A stretch of DNA of 64,000 nucleotides from Pedobacter sp. MR2016-24 (GTDB lineage: Bacteria; Bacteroidota; Bacteroidia; Sphingobacteriales; Sphingobacteriaceae): positions 248,001 to 312,000 of the forward strand of contig NZ_JAPIVO010000003.1 in NCBI RefSeq assembly GCF_026239655.1. The letters run 5' to 3'. Below the pieces are notes generated by a model. The model was not told the origin of the DNA. It did not search any database and was given only the letters and a program-made list of their open reading frames with translations. Below, piece after piece: positions 17,743 to 26,429 of the stretch. The first letter of the stretch is position 1; the number at the start of each line of letters is the position of its first letter. The position numbers and the translations under genes are program-made.

Positions 17743-20364
17743 TTAATTTTTTTCTTCAGTGTCGTCATCTGACTCGTCTTCAGTATCATCATCCGATTCC
17801 TCATCCTGTTCTTCGGCTTCTTCGGTAGTTTCGGCAACTGTTCCTTCAGCACCTTCTTCAACTATTCCATCAACGATTAAGTCTTCAGCAACTTCTTCTT
17901 CAGGATCGTCTTCATGTTCAATCTTAGCAACAGATGCAATTGCATCATTTCCTTTTAAATTGATCAGTCTAACACCTTGCGTAGCTCTTCCGATTACTCT
18001 TAGCTGGCTCAGTACAATTCTGATAACGATACCAGATTTATTGATGATCATCAGGTCATCCGCATCTGTGACGCTCTTTATAGCAATAAGATCTCCGGTC
18101 TTTTCAGTGATCGTAATGGTTTTAACACCTTTACCTCCCCTGTTAGTAACGCGGTAATCATCAATGTCAGTACGTTTACCGTAACCTTTTTCTGAAACTA
18201 CCATTACCGTCGCTGTTGGATCATCAACAGCAATCATGCCAACAACCTCATCCTTATCATGGGCCAGAGTTACCCCTCTCACTCCTGTAGCTGTTCTGCC
18301 CATAGGTCTTACAGTAGATTCGTTGAACCTGATTGCACGACCAGAGCGCAGTGCCATTACAATTTCACTCGATCCGCTGGTTAAACTTGCTTCAAGCAAC
18401 TGATCACCCTCATTGATGTTTATTGCATTGATTCCATTTACCCTTGGTCTTGAGTAAGCTTCAAGAGAAGTTTTCTTAATCGTTCCTTTTTTAGTACACA
18501 TGATAATATAGTTATTATCAAGGTAATCCTGGTCTTTAAGATTTTTTACTTTAATATAAGCTTTAATTTTCTCTTCTTTAGGAATATTGATGATATTCTG
18601 GATTGCTCTACCCTTACTTAGTCTCGAGCCCTCCGGAATTTCATAAACCCTTAACCAGAAGCAACGTCCTGTCTCCGTGAAGAACAACATGTAGTTATGA
18701 TTGGAAGCAATCAGTAAGTGCTCAATGAAATCTTCATTTCTGGAATCACTTCCTTTTGACCCTTTACCACCCCTTGCCTGTGTACGGTATTCTGTAGCTG
18801 GTGTACGTTTGATATATCCTTCATGGGAAATAGTAATCACTACCTCTTCATCTTCAATGAAGTCTTCCATGCTCATATCTTCCGCTGAATGTACGATTTG
18901 CGTTCTACGCTCATCGCCATATTTCTCCAGCATCTCAGAAAGCTCATCTTTGATAATCTGCATACGCAGGCTCTCGTCATCCAGAATAGACTGTAAATAA
19001 GCGATGGTTTTCATCAACTCATTGTACTCATCTTTGATCTTATCTCTTTCCAGACCTGTCAAACGACGCAATGTCATATCAAGAATCGCACGTGCCTGAA
19101 TGTCACTCAGGCCAAACTGCTCCATTAAACCAGTTCTTGCTTCTTCCGGAGTATTTGAGCCGCGAATTAATTTAATTACTTCATCCAGGTGATCTAACGC
19201 AATTAATAAACCTTCGAGAATATGGGCACGTTTCTGCGCCTCGTTCAGTTCAAATTTGGTACGACGTACAATTACTTCATGTCTGTGCTCAACAAAATAC
19301 CTGATCAGATCTTTCAGGTTCAGCATTTGCGGACGGCCTTTAACCAAAGCAATGTTGTTTACGCTGAATGAAGTTTGCAGTGCAGTTTGTTTAAACAGGT
19401 TATTCAGCACTATAGCAGCATTCGCATCACGTTTGATTTCGTAAACAATACGGATACCATCTTTATTAGACTCATCTTTAATGTTGGAAATACCTTCCAG
19501 TTTCTTCTCACCAACCAATTCAGCAGTACGCTCAATCATCATGGCTTTGTTTACCTGGTAAGGAATTTCGGTAACGATAATTGTTTCCCTGTCTTTAACA
19601 GTTTCGATTTCCGCTTTAGCACGCATTACGATACGTCCTCTTCCGGTTTCGAAAGCCTCCTGAACACCGTTATATCCATATATTATAGCACCAGTAGGAA
19701 AATCTGGTCCTTTAACAAATTTCATCAACTCAGGAATAGTGATTTCGTTATTTTCAATGTAGGCGATGGTTGCACCGATTACTTCCGTAATATTGTGAGG
19801 AGGCATATTTGTTGCCATACCTACCGCAATACCTGATGAACCATTGATTAATAAATTCGGAACCTTAGCAGGTAATACTGTCGGCTCCTGCAGGGAATCA
19901 TCAAAATTCAGCTGGAAGTCTACAGTATCTTTATTGATATCTGCCAGCATGTCTTCAGCAATTTTCTGAAATCTGGCTTCAGTATAACGCATTGCTGCCG
20001 GAGAATCTCCATCTATTGAACCGTAGTTACCCTGTCCTTCTACGAGCAGATAGCGTAAACTCCACTCCTGCGCCATCCTTACCATGGTCATGTATACTGA
20101 TGAGTCACCATGCGGGTGATACTTACCTAATACTTCACCGACGATACGGGCAGACTTTTTATAAGGCTTATTACTGGCAAGCCCTAAATCGAGCATACCG
20201 TATAGTACACGTCTGTGCACTGGTTTCAATCCGTCACGTACATCAGGTAATGCCCTTGATACAATAACAGACATCGAATAGTCGATGTAAGCAGACTTCA
20301 TCTGCTCGTCTATATCAATCTTAATTATTTTGTCGTTATCCTGATTTTCTAAATCTTCTGCCAT
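17743..20364 (-). CDS. gyrA: DNA gyrase subunit A
   Basis: This is the 873-residue breakage-reunion subunit of DNA gyrase, which introduces negative supercoils with GyrB. The catalytic Tyr127 lies in [10 protein letters not shown]. The quinolone-contact region reads [17 protein letters not shown]: the residue matching E. coli Ser83 is serine, while the one matching Asp87 is methionine. The GyrA box QARGGKG near residue 530 opens the C-terminal DNA-wrapping beta-pinwheel, so this is GyrA rather than ParC. The last 60 residues or so are very acidic with SDDDTE repeats, a disordered tail. It is first in a transcript with a secreted TPR protein. Confidence 0.97.
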   Translation of the reverse strand: MAEDLENQDNDKIIKIDIDEQMKSAYIDYSMSVIVSRALPDVRDGLKPVHRRVLYGMLDLGLASNKPYKKSARIVGEVLGKYHPHGDSSVYMTMVRMAQEWSLRYLLVEGQGNYGSIDGDSPAAMRYTEARFQKIAEDMLADINKDTVDFQLNFDDSLQEPTVLPAKVPNLLINGSSGIAVGMATNMPPHNITEVIGATIAYIENNEITIPELMKFVKGPDFPTGAIIYGYNGVQEAFETGRGRIVMRAKAEIETVKDRETIIVTEIPYQVNKAMMIERTAELVGEKKLEGISNIKDESNKDGIRIVYEIKRDANAAIVLNNLFKQTALQTSFSVNNIALVKGRPQMLNLKDLIRYFVEHRHEVIVRRTKFELNEAQKRAHILEGLLIALDHLDEVIKLIRGSNTPEEARTGLMEQFGLSDIQARAILDMTLRRLTGLERDKIKDEYNELMKTIAYLQSILDDESLRMQIIKDELSEMLEKYGDERRTQIVHSAEDMSMEDFIEDEEVVITISHEGYIKRTPATEYRTQARGGKGSKGSDSRNEDFIEHLLIASNHNYMLFFTETGRCFWLRVYEIPEGSRLSKGRAIQNIINIPKEEKIKAYIKVKNLKDQDYLDNNYIIMCTKKGTIKKTSLEAYSRPRVNGINAININEGDQLLEASLTSGSSEIVMALRSGRAIRFNESTVRPMGRTATGVRGVTLAHDKDEVVGMIAVDDPTATVMVVSEKGYGKRTDIDDYRVTNRGGKGVKTITITEKTGDLIAIKSVTDADDLMIINKSGIVIRIVLSQLRVIGRATQGVRLINLKGNDAIASVAKIEHEDDPEEEVAEDLIVDGIVEEGAEGTVAETTEEAEEQDEESDDDTEDESDDDTEEKN

Positions 20365-20461
20365 ATAATGTAATGTTCGTTAAAAACGATTTTAATAAGG
20401 TAATGTTATAACCTTGCGAATTTACGAAAATATTGCTGTTTTAGGGTATTGTGGAAAAAAA

Positions 20462-21367
20462 TTAAGCCCAGTCTATACCTTTTATCAACTTACTCAGAGA
20501 TATAGCTTCTAAACTGTTTTCAGCAGGTTTGTGATTATATACCCATTTAGCCATTGGCGGTAAGCTCATTAGTATAGATTCGATCCTTCCATTTGTCTCT
20601 AAACCGAACTTTGTACCAGAATCATATACAAGATTAAATTCTGCATAACGGCTTCTTCTGAGCGACTGCCATTCCAGTTCATTTTCGGAATATGCTGTGT
20701 CCCTGTTTCTATCTATCAGTTCTGTATAAGCCGGTATAAATGAGTTACCTACAGCAAGTGAAAAGTCAAAAAGCTGATCCCAGTCCAGCCCTGTATTTTC
20801 GGGTTTCAAACGATCATAGAAAATACCGCCAACTCCCCTTGTCTCCTCTCGGTGTTTGATGAAAAAGTAGTCATCTGCCTGCTTTTTGAATTTAGGGTAA
20901 AAGGACGCGTCAAATTCGTCACATGTATTTTTAAGGATATGGTGGAAATATCTTACATCTGTATCAATTACATAATGAGGAGTTAAATCAATACCGCCTC
21001 CAAACCATCTTGTCTGCTCATCCATTTCAAAATACCGGATATTCATATGTATGATAGGTACAAAAGGATTAACGGGATGGATAACGATGGAAACACCACA
21101 GGCAAAAAATTCGTCATTTTCTACTTTGAAAGCTTCTTTGATTTTGTCAGGTAATTTGCCATAAACGGCAGAAAAGTTAACACCACCTTTCTCAATCACA
21201 TTTCCATGCTGAAAAATACGGGTACGTCCGCCACCACCACCTGCTCTTGTCCACAGTTCTTCTTCAAACTTTATATTACCATCTGCTAACTCCAAACTTT
21301 GACAAATCTCATCCTGGATCTTTTTGTATGCTGCTACAACTTTATCTTTTAACATCTCTTCCATCAT
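20462..21367 (-). CDS. hemF: Oxygen-dependent coproporphyrinogen III oxidase
   Basis: HemF converts coproporphyrinogen III to protoporphyrinogen IX with O2, an aerobic step of heme synthesis. The 301-residue protein shows the family signatures WTRAGGGGGRTRIFQHGNVIEKGGVNFS (residues about 39-66), HMNIRYFE near 108, GGGIDLTPHYV near 123 and the C-terminal GRIESILMSLPPMAKWVYNH segment near 263. Two adjacent ATGs (21367 and 21364) are possible starts. A perfect -7 box ends seven bases before the first. Its presence fits an aerobic organism. Confidence 0.95.
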   Translation of the reverse strand: MMEEMLKDKVVAAYKKIQDEICQSLELADGNIKFEEELWTRAGGGGGRTRIFQHGNVIEKGGVNFSAVYGKLPDKIKEAFKVENDEFFACGVSIVIHPVNPFVPIIHMNIRYFEMDEQTRWFGGGIDLTPHYVIDTDVRYFHHILKNTCDEFDASFYPKFKKQADDYFFIKHREETRGVGGIFYDRLKPENTGLDWDQLFDFSLAVGNSFIPAYTELIDRNRDTAYSENELEWQSLRRSRYAEFNLVYDSGTKFGLETNGRIESILMSLPPMAKWVYNHKPAENSLEAISLSKLIKGIDWA

Positions 21368-21374
21368 CTGTATC

Positions 21375-21382
21375 CAAAGTTA
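21375..21382 (-). promoter_or_regulatory. -7 promoter box of hemF
   Basis: The minus strand reads TAACTTTG, an exact TAnnTTTG match, ending seven bases before the hemF ATG at 21367. A leaderless or 1-3 base leader mRNA is predicted. Confidence 0.6.
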
Positions 21383-21447
21383 GGTTTTATAAAAATAACC
21401 TGCTCCGTGATGGAATAATGTTTCTTCAATTTTACACTAAAACAAGA

Positions 21448-21470
21448 AAGGCCGTCGTGATGACGGCCTT
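21448..21470 (-). terminator. Terminator after the small lipoprotein gene
   Basis: A GC-rich 9-bp perfect stem (AAGGCCGTC at 21448-21456 with GACGGCCTT at 21462-21470) and a five-base loop is followed on the minus strand by TCTTGTTTTAG. It lies 23 bases after the stop codon at 21493. Confidence 0.8.
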
Positions 21471-21492
21471 CTGATTCGTTATCCCAACAATC

Positions 21493-21693
21493 CTACATTG
21501 CTGGTGTTTTTGTAGTATCAGGTGGTGTTGTTTTTGTCGTGTCAGTAGCGGTAGTATCTGCAGGTGTTGTTGTACTTGTGGTATCTACAGTTGTGCTATC
21601 TGTTGAATTGGACACATTTTTGGTTGAGTTGCATGCTGTTGCGGCTATCATCAGTGAACCAGCTAACGCAAGACTTAAGATTATCTTTTTCAT
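21493..21693 (-). CDS. Small threonine/aspartate-rich lipoprotein
   Basis: This 66-residue protein starts at 21693 with a lipoprotein signal peptide (MKKIILSLALAGSLMIAATAC) whose lipobox-like ATAC places the lipidated cysteine near residue 21. The mature part is a low-complexity run of Thr, Asp, Ser and Pro with TTTPADTTATDTTKT-type repeats, so it is probably unfolded. A longer reading from 21720 would put nine residues ahead of the signal peptide and is rejected. The fasciclin lipoprotein upstream carries a similar Ser/Thr/Asp/Met stretch after its cysteine, suggesting a shared linker type. Function unknown. Confidence 0.75.
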   Translation of the reverse strand: MKKIILSLALAGSLMIAATACNSTKNVSNSTDSTTVDTTSTTTPADTTATDTTKTTPPDTTKTPAM

Positions 21694-21889
21694 AGTTTTC
21701 TGTTTTGCCCTATAACACATTGAAAGATAACAATGTTTGAATTATATATGTTGGTTTTACCCTTTCAGTGAAAAATGATTATCAGCCTGCACTGTCCTAC
21801 CGTGTATCAGATTAATCGTAAACTAAGGTCAAGATGATATCTTCGCCTTATAATAACATGGCATTTAAGTAACATTAGTTCGTTAAACC

Positions 21890-21955
21890 AAACCAGTATC
21901 AGACCAATACCAAACCAATGTCTGGTCAATGGCAAACCAATGTGTGACCAATATA
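21890..21955. repeat. Six-copy 11-bp tandem repeat (AAACCAATRYC-like)
   Basis: Six head-to-tail units of exactly 11 bases begin at 21890, 21901, 21912, 21923, 21934 and 21945. Five keep the core ACCA and five keep CAAT; the fourth unit reads TGGTCAATGGC. A seventh, half-spaced AAACCA lies at 21885-21890. The period is not a multiple of three and the region is non-coding. Spacing near one helical turn would place the cores on one DNA face. Confidence 0.75.
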
Positions 21956-22008
21956 ACAACTTGTCTTCTCCTGGAATAGCTCTCGTAAACTTACACCTAT
22001 CACCAAAG

Positions 22009-22032
22009 AGCCCCGGAACCTAAACCGGGGCT
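22009..22032 (-). terminator. Hairpin after the fasciclin gene
   Basis: AGCCCCGG (22009-22016) pairs with CCGGGGCT (22025-22032) around an eight-base loop, 33 bases after the stop codon of the fasciclin lipoprotein gene. On the minus strand only a weak T run (CTTTGG) follows, so termination may be partial. Confidence 0.6.
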
Positions 22033-22064
22033 GCTCAAAAAAAAATTAACTAATTATTCCGGGA

Positions 22065-22664
22065 TTATTTTTTCGGCATTAATACACCGTCTATAACATG
22101 TGTAACACCGTTATTTGAAACTGCATCTGTAATCGTGATTTTAGCATCATTGACATACCACTGACCGCCTTTATAAGAAAATTTTATTTTTTGTCCCTGC
22201 ACTGTCGACAGCTCTAAACCATCCTTTAAATCTGCAGCTTTGTAATTTCCTGCTACCACATGGTAAGTCAGTACTCCCGAAAGATCTTTTTTCATCTCTG
22301 GTTTCAACAACTTATCTACTGTACCGGCAGGTAATTTATCAAATGCTTCATTTGTAGGTGCGAACACAGTAAATGGTCCCTTACCGCTCAATGTTTCGGC
22401 TAAACCTGCCGCTTTAACAGCAGCAACCAATGTGGTATGATCTTTAGACTCTGCTGCATTTTCTACAATATTTTTAGTTGGCACCATTAGCGCTCCGCCA
22501 ACCATTACACCTTCCTGAGTATTCATTGTGGTGGTATCAGCCATGGTCATGCTTGTATCAGTCATTGTACTATCTGTTGCAGAAGTACTTTTTGAAGAGT
22601 TGCAGGCAGATACTAATGCCAGTAGAGACAAACACATTGCCACGTTAAGAAATTGCTTTTTCAT
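22065..22664 (-). CDS. Fasciclin-domain lipoprotein
   Basis: This 199-residue protein has a lipoprotein signal peptide (MKKQFLNVAMCLSLLALVSAC, lipobox VSAC near residue 21). A Ser/Thr/Met-rich linker follows, and then one FAS1/fasciclin domain (residues about 62-199). FAS1 landmarks are FTVFAPTNEAFDKLP near residue 101 (H1 box), LTYHVVAGNY near 134 and the closing NNGVTHVIDGVLMPK (H2 box). FAS1 domains mediate adhesion; in Bacteroidota such lipoproteins are probably surface or periplasmic. It stands alone between non-coding gaps. A specific ligand cannot be inferred. Confidence 0.9.
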   Translation of the reverse strand: MKKQFLNVAMCLSLLALVSACNSSKSTSATDSTMTDTSMTMADTTTMNTQEGVMVGGALMVPTKNIVENAAESKDHTTLVAAVKAAGLAETLSGKGPFTVFAPTNEAFDKLPAGTVDKLLKPEMKKDLSGVLTYHVVAGNYKAADLKDGLELSTVQGQKIKFSYKGGQWYVNDAKITITDAVSNNGVTHVIDGVLMPKK

Positions 22665-22769
22665 AATTGAATTTATTCGTTAGATATAATATTTTGTTGT
22701 TGTGGTAACTAACGTAATAATTCAGCGGCCGGTTTTATATCCACCTATCCAATTAAATAAATTTAATTT

Positions 22770-23078
22770 TTAATCCTGATGCATCTTCAATTTATTCAGC
22801 AATTCAGGCGAGATATTTTCTGAATAGGCTCCATAGGCATCAATCAACACTCCTTTGAGATTACCTACAGGCGAGGAAATTGCATAAATTACTGCACTAT
22901 CTCCCGGATCGGTCATTCCTTCGAAACGATAGAATTCCTCAATCTCAAATTCTTCAGGCATTAACTGCAAATCCAGCGACTTACATACTATACAATCCTC
23001 TGCAAGATTAAAATCGTACTCATAACCTCTTTTATCAAGATCTTCTACTGCAGCTGTTAAGGTGTCATATATATACAT
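22770..23078 (-). CDS. Conserved hypothetical protein (102 residues)
   Basis: This small acidic cytoplasmic protein contains LDKRGYEYDFNL near residue 14, the EFEIEEFYRFEGMTDPGDSAVIYAI block near residue 43 and NLKGVLIDAYGAY near residue 73. It matches a family common in Bacteroidota, often labelled phosphoribosylpyrophosphate synthetase in databases. I see no PRPP-synthetase motif or comparable size and consider that label unsupported. It is transcribed alone, divergent from the DUF4442 gene. Function unknown. Confidence 0.75.
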   Translation of the reverse strand: MYIYDTLTAAVEDLDKRGYEYDFNLAEDCIVCKSLDLQLMPEEFEIEEFYRFEGMTDPGDSAVIYAISSPVGNLKGVLIDAYGAYSENISPELLNKLKMHQD

Positions 23079-23158
23079 ACAGCAAATTACTTAAATATTA
23101 CTTTAAGTTTCTGCATATCCTGTTATTTTTCGAATAATCTTTCTGATATTTAAACGGC

Positions 23159-23644
23159 ATGATCGTATCAGAAAAAACATTAAAATGGGCGCTTTGTTTG
23201 TATCCGCCCCTGCTCTTCCAAAGAATCCGGGTACGCCGCTTTCACAGGGGATTCAGAGGTGTCGACGTGAAAATTAATAAAAGTTTATTTAATAAAAATT
23301 ACAACGGATCAATTTTCGGCGGAACGATTTACGCTGCAACAGATCCCTTCTATGCCTTATTATTTGACCAGTTACTCCAGAGGGAAGGCTTTAAGGTTAG
23401 AGTGTGGCTGAAAAGTGCAAGTATACAATACCTCAAACCGGGACGTTCTCATCTTTATTTTACGATTAACGTAACTGATGAGATGCTGAATGATGCCATT
23501 GAAGCGTTAAATACCACAGGAAAATTTGTGAAGGCATATCCGATGGAAATCGTAAATAAACAGGGAGAAATATGTGCTACAATTATGAATGAGGTGTATG
23601 TAAGAAATCTCCATAGTGGCGAAAAAGGCCATGTAGCTTATTAG
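23159..23644 (+). CDS. DUF4442 hotdog-fold protein (thioesterase-like)
   Basis: This 161-residue protein resembles DUF4442, a branch of the hotdog thioesterase superfamily. After a basic N-terminal stretch (RIRVRRFHRGFRGVDVKI) come KNYNGSIFGGTIYAATDPFYALL near residue 46, which corresponds to the hotdog central helix and its upstream catalytic loop, and IQYLKPGRSHLYF near residue 88. Family members are presumed acyl-CoA or related thioesterases, without a known substrate here. The AlbA_2 gene follows 30 bases later on the same strand. Confidence 0.75.
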   Translation: MIVSEKTLKWALCLYPPLLFQRIRVRRFHRGFRGVDVKINKSLFNKNYNGSIFGGTIYAATDPFYALLFDQLLQREGFKVRVWLKSASIQYLKPGRSHLYFTINVTDEMLNDAIEALNTTGKFVKAYPMEIVNKQGEICATIMNEVYVRNLHSGEKGHVAY

Positions 23645-23674
23645 ATCTAATTTTCGCTTTTAACACAACGGGAC

Positions 23675-24304
23675 ATGAATATCAGGAAACTAATTTTGCA
23701 AGGTGAAGGAACAACGCTTGATTTTAAAAAAACCATTTCCAACAATGAGAAAATAGCAAAGAGTCTGGTTGCTTTTGCCAATAACCGGGGGGGAAGATTA
23801 TTGATAGGCGTAGCAGATGATGGAAGTATTAAAGGGGTGAAATCGGAGGAAGAAGAAAAATATATGATCATAAAATCTGCACACCAGTTTTGCAAACCGG
23901 CAATAGAGCCGGAATTTGAAGAAGTATACGTAGATAGTAAACTTGTTTTGGTAGCAACAATCGCACAAAGTGATACAAAGCCACACTATGCGCTGGATGA
24001 AAATAAAAAATGGTGGGCCTATTTTAGGGTGAAAGACAAAAGTATCCTGGCCAGCAAAATTATTGTAGATGTATTAAAAAAAGACAATACGCATACTGGA
24101 CAGCTGATTACCTATTCTGATCATGAGAAAAAACTAATGCAGTTTTTAGCAGAGGAAGGAAGAATAACGCTGAAACAATTTTGCAAACTAACCAGGTGTT
24201 CGCATAAACAGGCACAGAAAATATTGGTCAGCCTCATCCTGGCAGGACTCCTTCGTCCTAACTTATCAGAAAAAGAAGAATATTTTAGCCTCTTAGAGCC
24301 TTAA
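23675..24304 (+). CDS. AlbA_2/Schlafen-like putative ATP-binding protein
   Basis: This 209-residue protein has an AlbA_2 (Schlafen-AlbA) domain over residues about 5-120. The diagnostic opening is GEGTTLDFKKTI followed by KSLVAFANNRGGRLLIGVADDGSIKGV. The C-terminal part (about 140-200) looks like a winged helix (EEGRITLKQFCKLTRCSHKQAQKIL), implying nucleic-acid binding. Such proteins are usually labelled ATP-binding or transcriptional regulators, with no activity shown for most. It lies between the DUF4442 gene and the MATE pump on one strand. The role is unknown. Confidence 0.78.
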   Translation: MNIRKLILQGEGTTLDFKKTISNNEKIAKSLVAFANNRGGRLLIGVADDGSIKGVKSEEEEKYMIIKSAHQFCKPAIEPEFEEVYVDSKLVLVATIAQSDTKPHYALDENKKWWAYFRVKDKSILASKIIVDVLKKDNTHTGQLITYSDHEKKLMQFLAEEGRITLKQFCKLTRCSHKQAQKILVSLILAGLLRPNLSEKEEYFSLLEP

Positions 24305-24310
24305 ATATTC

Positions 24311-24318
24311 TACCTTTA
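24311..24318 (+). promoter_or_regulatory. Possible -7 box of the MATE gene
   Basis: TACCTTTA, seven of eight matches to TAnnTTTG, lies 19 bases before the ATG at 24338 and just after the stop codon of the AlbA_2 gene. Confidence 0.4.
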
Positions 24319-24337
24319 CGCCCCCATTAAAAAAATC

Positions 24338-25705
24338 ATGTTCAGCTCACTATACACAAAATATAAACCTTACTACGCAGATAATCTCAGACTGGCAATG
24401 CCGATAGTGGTTTCGCAACTTGGCCATACGCTGGTACATCTTGCAGACAGTGTAATTGTTGGCCATTTTGCCGGAACCGTACAACTTGCGGCAGTCTCTC
24501 TGGTAAATAGTCTTTTCATGCTGGTTCTTGTTTTGGGGCTGGGTGTTTCTTATGGCTTAACGCCACTAATTGCACAGGAAAACGGACGTAAAAACTATGA
24601 TGAATGCGGTAGACTGCTCTCCAATAGTCTGCTTATTAACATTCTCATGGGAATTGTACTTTACTTGTTTATACACTTCGGTACATTATTAATTATAGAC
24701 CATATAGGGCAGTCGCCGGATGTTGTTGCCTATGCTAAACCATACCTTTCTTATCTTGGATTATCAATTTTACCATTGATGATCTTCCAGACATTTAAAC
24801 AGTTTGCCGAAGGTCTGGGCTTTACCAAACAGGCAATGTATATTTCCATATGGGGTAATGCAATCAATATCATAGTCGGTATAATCCTGGTAAAAGGAAT
24901 GTTTGGCATCACTCCTATGGGCGTTAAAGGTGTTGGAATAAGTACATTGATAGACCGTATGTTAATGGCCACGGTGATGTCTTTCTACGTTTTCAAGTCT
25001 GTTAACTTTAAGAAGTACCTGAAAACTTTCAGTTTAACTTTGACAGATAAAGTAAGGAGTATAAAAATCCTGAAAATCGGAACACCCGTGGCATTGCAAT
25101 ACTCTTTCGAAATCAGCGCGTTTAGTGGTGCCGCAATTCTTATCGGTACCATTGGTGCAGTGGAACAGGCATCACACCAGGTAGCGATCAATCTGGCTTC
25201 AACGACCTATATGCTGGCAAGCGGGATTGCATCAGCTGCAACCATCAAAACAGGAACTTATCTGGGTAAAAATGACCTGCTGGATTTGAGACGTTCTGCT
25301 ATAGCGAGTTATCATGTGATTATCGCATTCATGTCTGTTACGGCCATATTTTTTATCTGCGCAAACAATATTCTTCCATTTATCTATACAGAAGATACGG
25401 CTGTTGTACAGATTGCTGCACAATTGCTGATTATTGCAGGCTTCTTCCAGCTTTTTGATGGTACTCAGGTGGTAGGTCTTGGTGTATTGAGAGGTATCGG
25501 AGATGTAAATGTTCCGACCCTTATCACTTTTATAGCCTATTGGATCATTGGAATACCTCTTGCATACTTATTAGGTATCACCTTAAAACTAGGCGTAAAT
25601 GGCATCTGGTATGGATTAACATTTGGTTTACTCACCGCCTCAATCCTTTTATTCTTCAGGTTTCAAAAGAAGACAAAGTTTCTAGTTTCCAGTCAGATAG
25701 TTTAA
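24338..25705 (+). CDS. MATE-family efflux transporter (NorM-like)
   Basis: This 455-residue protein has about 12 membrane helices in the two-bundle MATE arrangement and would extrude drugs or metabolites using a Na+ or H+ gradient. The N-terminal MPIVVSQLGHTLVHLADSVIVG is the usual TM1 signature. The second bundle begins with IGTPVALQYSFEISAFSGA near residue 247, and GVLRGIGDVNVPT lies near 386. Sequence alone does not tell the coupling ion or substrate. It sits between regulatory-looking genes, but nothing links it to the downstream sigma factor directly. Confidence 0.9.
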   Translation: MFSSLYTKYKPYYADNLRLAMPIVVSQLGHTLVHLADSVIVGHFAGTVQLAAVSLVNSLFMLVLVLGLGVSYGLTPLIAQENGRKNYDECGRLLSNSLLINILMGIVLYLFIHFGTLLIIDHIGQSPDVVAYAKPYLSYLGLSILPLMIFQTFKQFAEGLGFTKQAMYISIWGNAINIIVGIILVKGMFGITPMGVKGVGISTLIDRMLMATVMSFYVFKSVNFKKYLKTFSLTLTDKVRSIKILKIGTPVALQYSFEISAFSGAAILIGTIGAVEQASHQVAINLASTTYMLASGIASAATIKTGTYLGKNDLLDLRRSAIASYHVIIAFMSVTAIFFICANNILPFIYTEDTAVVQIAAQLLIIAGFFQLFDGTQVVGLGVLRGIGDVNVPTLITFIAYWIIGIPLAYLLGITLKLGVNGIWYGLTFGLLTASILLFFRFQKKTKFLVSSQIV

Positions 25706-25791
25706 TTAAAAATTCGCATTCCTGTCAGGAATAAAGTGGTGTTGGGGCTTGAAATTTGTTTTCAAGACAGTTAACCAACCACTCTTGCAAT

Positions 25792-26379
25792 ATGAACGCT
25801 CTGCCAGGCACATCAACCGAAATGACTCCTATACCATTACCGGAGCGACAAAACAGTTTCGAAACAGAACTAGTACGATCTCTCAAAATCGGACAGGCAT
25901 CTGCAATTGCGAAACTATATAAGCTTTATGCACCTGCTTTGCTGGGGATCATCTGTAAGGTGATTAAAAACGAAGATGTTGCACAGGATGTACTGCAGGA
26001 ATCTTTTTTAAAAATATGGAGATCAATTGGTCAGTACGATGCTGCTAAAGGCCGCTTATTTACCTGGATGGCAAGACTAGCAAAAAATACCGCTATAGAT
26101 CAGTTAAGAAGTCGTGGAGAATTAAACAGTGCAAAAAACGAAAATCTCCAAAACCTTATTATAGAAATTGACCAGACACATCAGATCCTGTATAATCCGG
26201 AAATCATTGATATAAAGGCTTTGTTATCTTTCCTGACGCCAATTCAGGTCAAAATCTTAAATCTTGTTTATTTTGAAGGGTATACCCATATTGAGGCAGC
26301 CGAAGAATTGGAATTACCAATAGGAACTGTAAAAACAAGAATACGCACAGCCATACTTACATTAAGGACCTTTTTTTAA
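25792..26379 (+). CDS. ECF-type RNA polymerase sigma factor
   Basis: This 195-residue sigma-70-family factor of the extracytoplasmic-function group has region 2 at residues about 35-105 (YKLYAPALLGIICKVIKNEDVAQDVLQESFLKIW, then TWMARLAKNTAIDQLRSR). Region 4 is at about 140-190 (LTPIQVKILNLVYFEGYTHIEAAEELELPIGTVKTRI, a helix-turn-helix for -35-type elements). I start at the ATG at 25792, because an upstream TTG at 25756 adds 12 residues with no similarity. No anti-sigma factor gene follows; the next gene is a CDF transporter. Its promoter targets cannot be read here. Confidence 0.9.
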   Translation: MNALPGTSTEMTPIPLPERQNSFETELVRSLKIGQASAIAKLYKLYAPALLGIICKVIKNEDVAQDVLQESFLKIWRSIGQYDAAKGRLFTWMARLAKNTAIDQLRSRGELNSAKNENLQNLIIEIDQTHQILYNPEIIDIKALLSFLTPIQVKILNLVYFEGYTHIEAAEELELPIGTVKTRIRTAILTLRTFF

Positions 26380-26429
26380 CAGCAAAATCGTTTGATTTTG
26401 GTATGAGGTTTGACTAGTGCTCGCTACAT

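Larger units (their letters stand above)
21694..22064. other. Non-coding gap of 371 bases
   Basis: No convincing gene is seen between the two lipoprotein genes. The gap holds the six-copy 11-bp tandem array at 21890-21955, a hairpin at 22009-22032 just after the fasciclin gene, and the presumed promoter of the 21493-21693 gene. No clear TAnnTTTG box was found for that gene. Confidence 0.6.

Noticed and set aside
17759..18157. Serine-rich 132-residue open frame on the plus strand
   Set aside because: It is the mirror of the acidic Asp/Glu tail and pinwheel of gyrA on the other strand; the codon pattern gives Ser runs, and it lacks any domain or start signal.
21890..21955. Possible CRISPR array or minisatellite coding repeat
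   Set aside because: The units are 11 bases and head to tail without spacers, no cas gene is near, and the period is not a multiple of three.
22009..22032. Rho-independent terminator for a plus-strand gene
   Set aside because: No plus-strand gene ends before it, and the A run that follows it on the plus strand would not give a U-tract.
22770..23078. Annotation as phosphoribosylpyrophosphate synthetase
   Set aside because: The protein is about one third of the size of that enzyme and lacks its PRPP and ATP motifs; the label is a propagated misnomer as far as I can tell.
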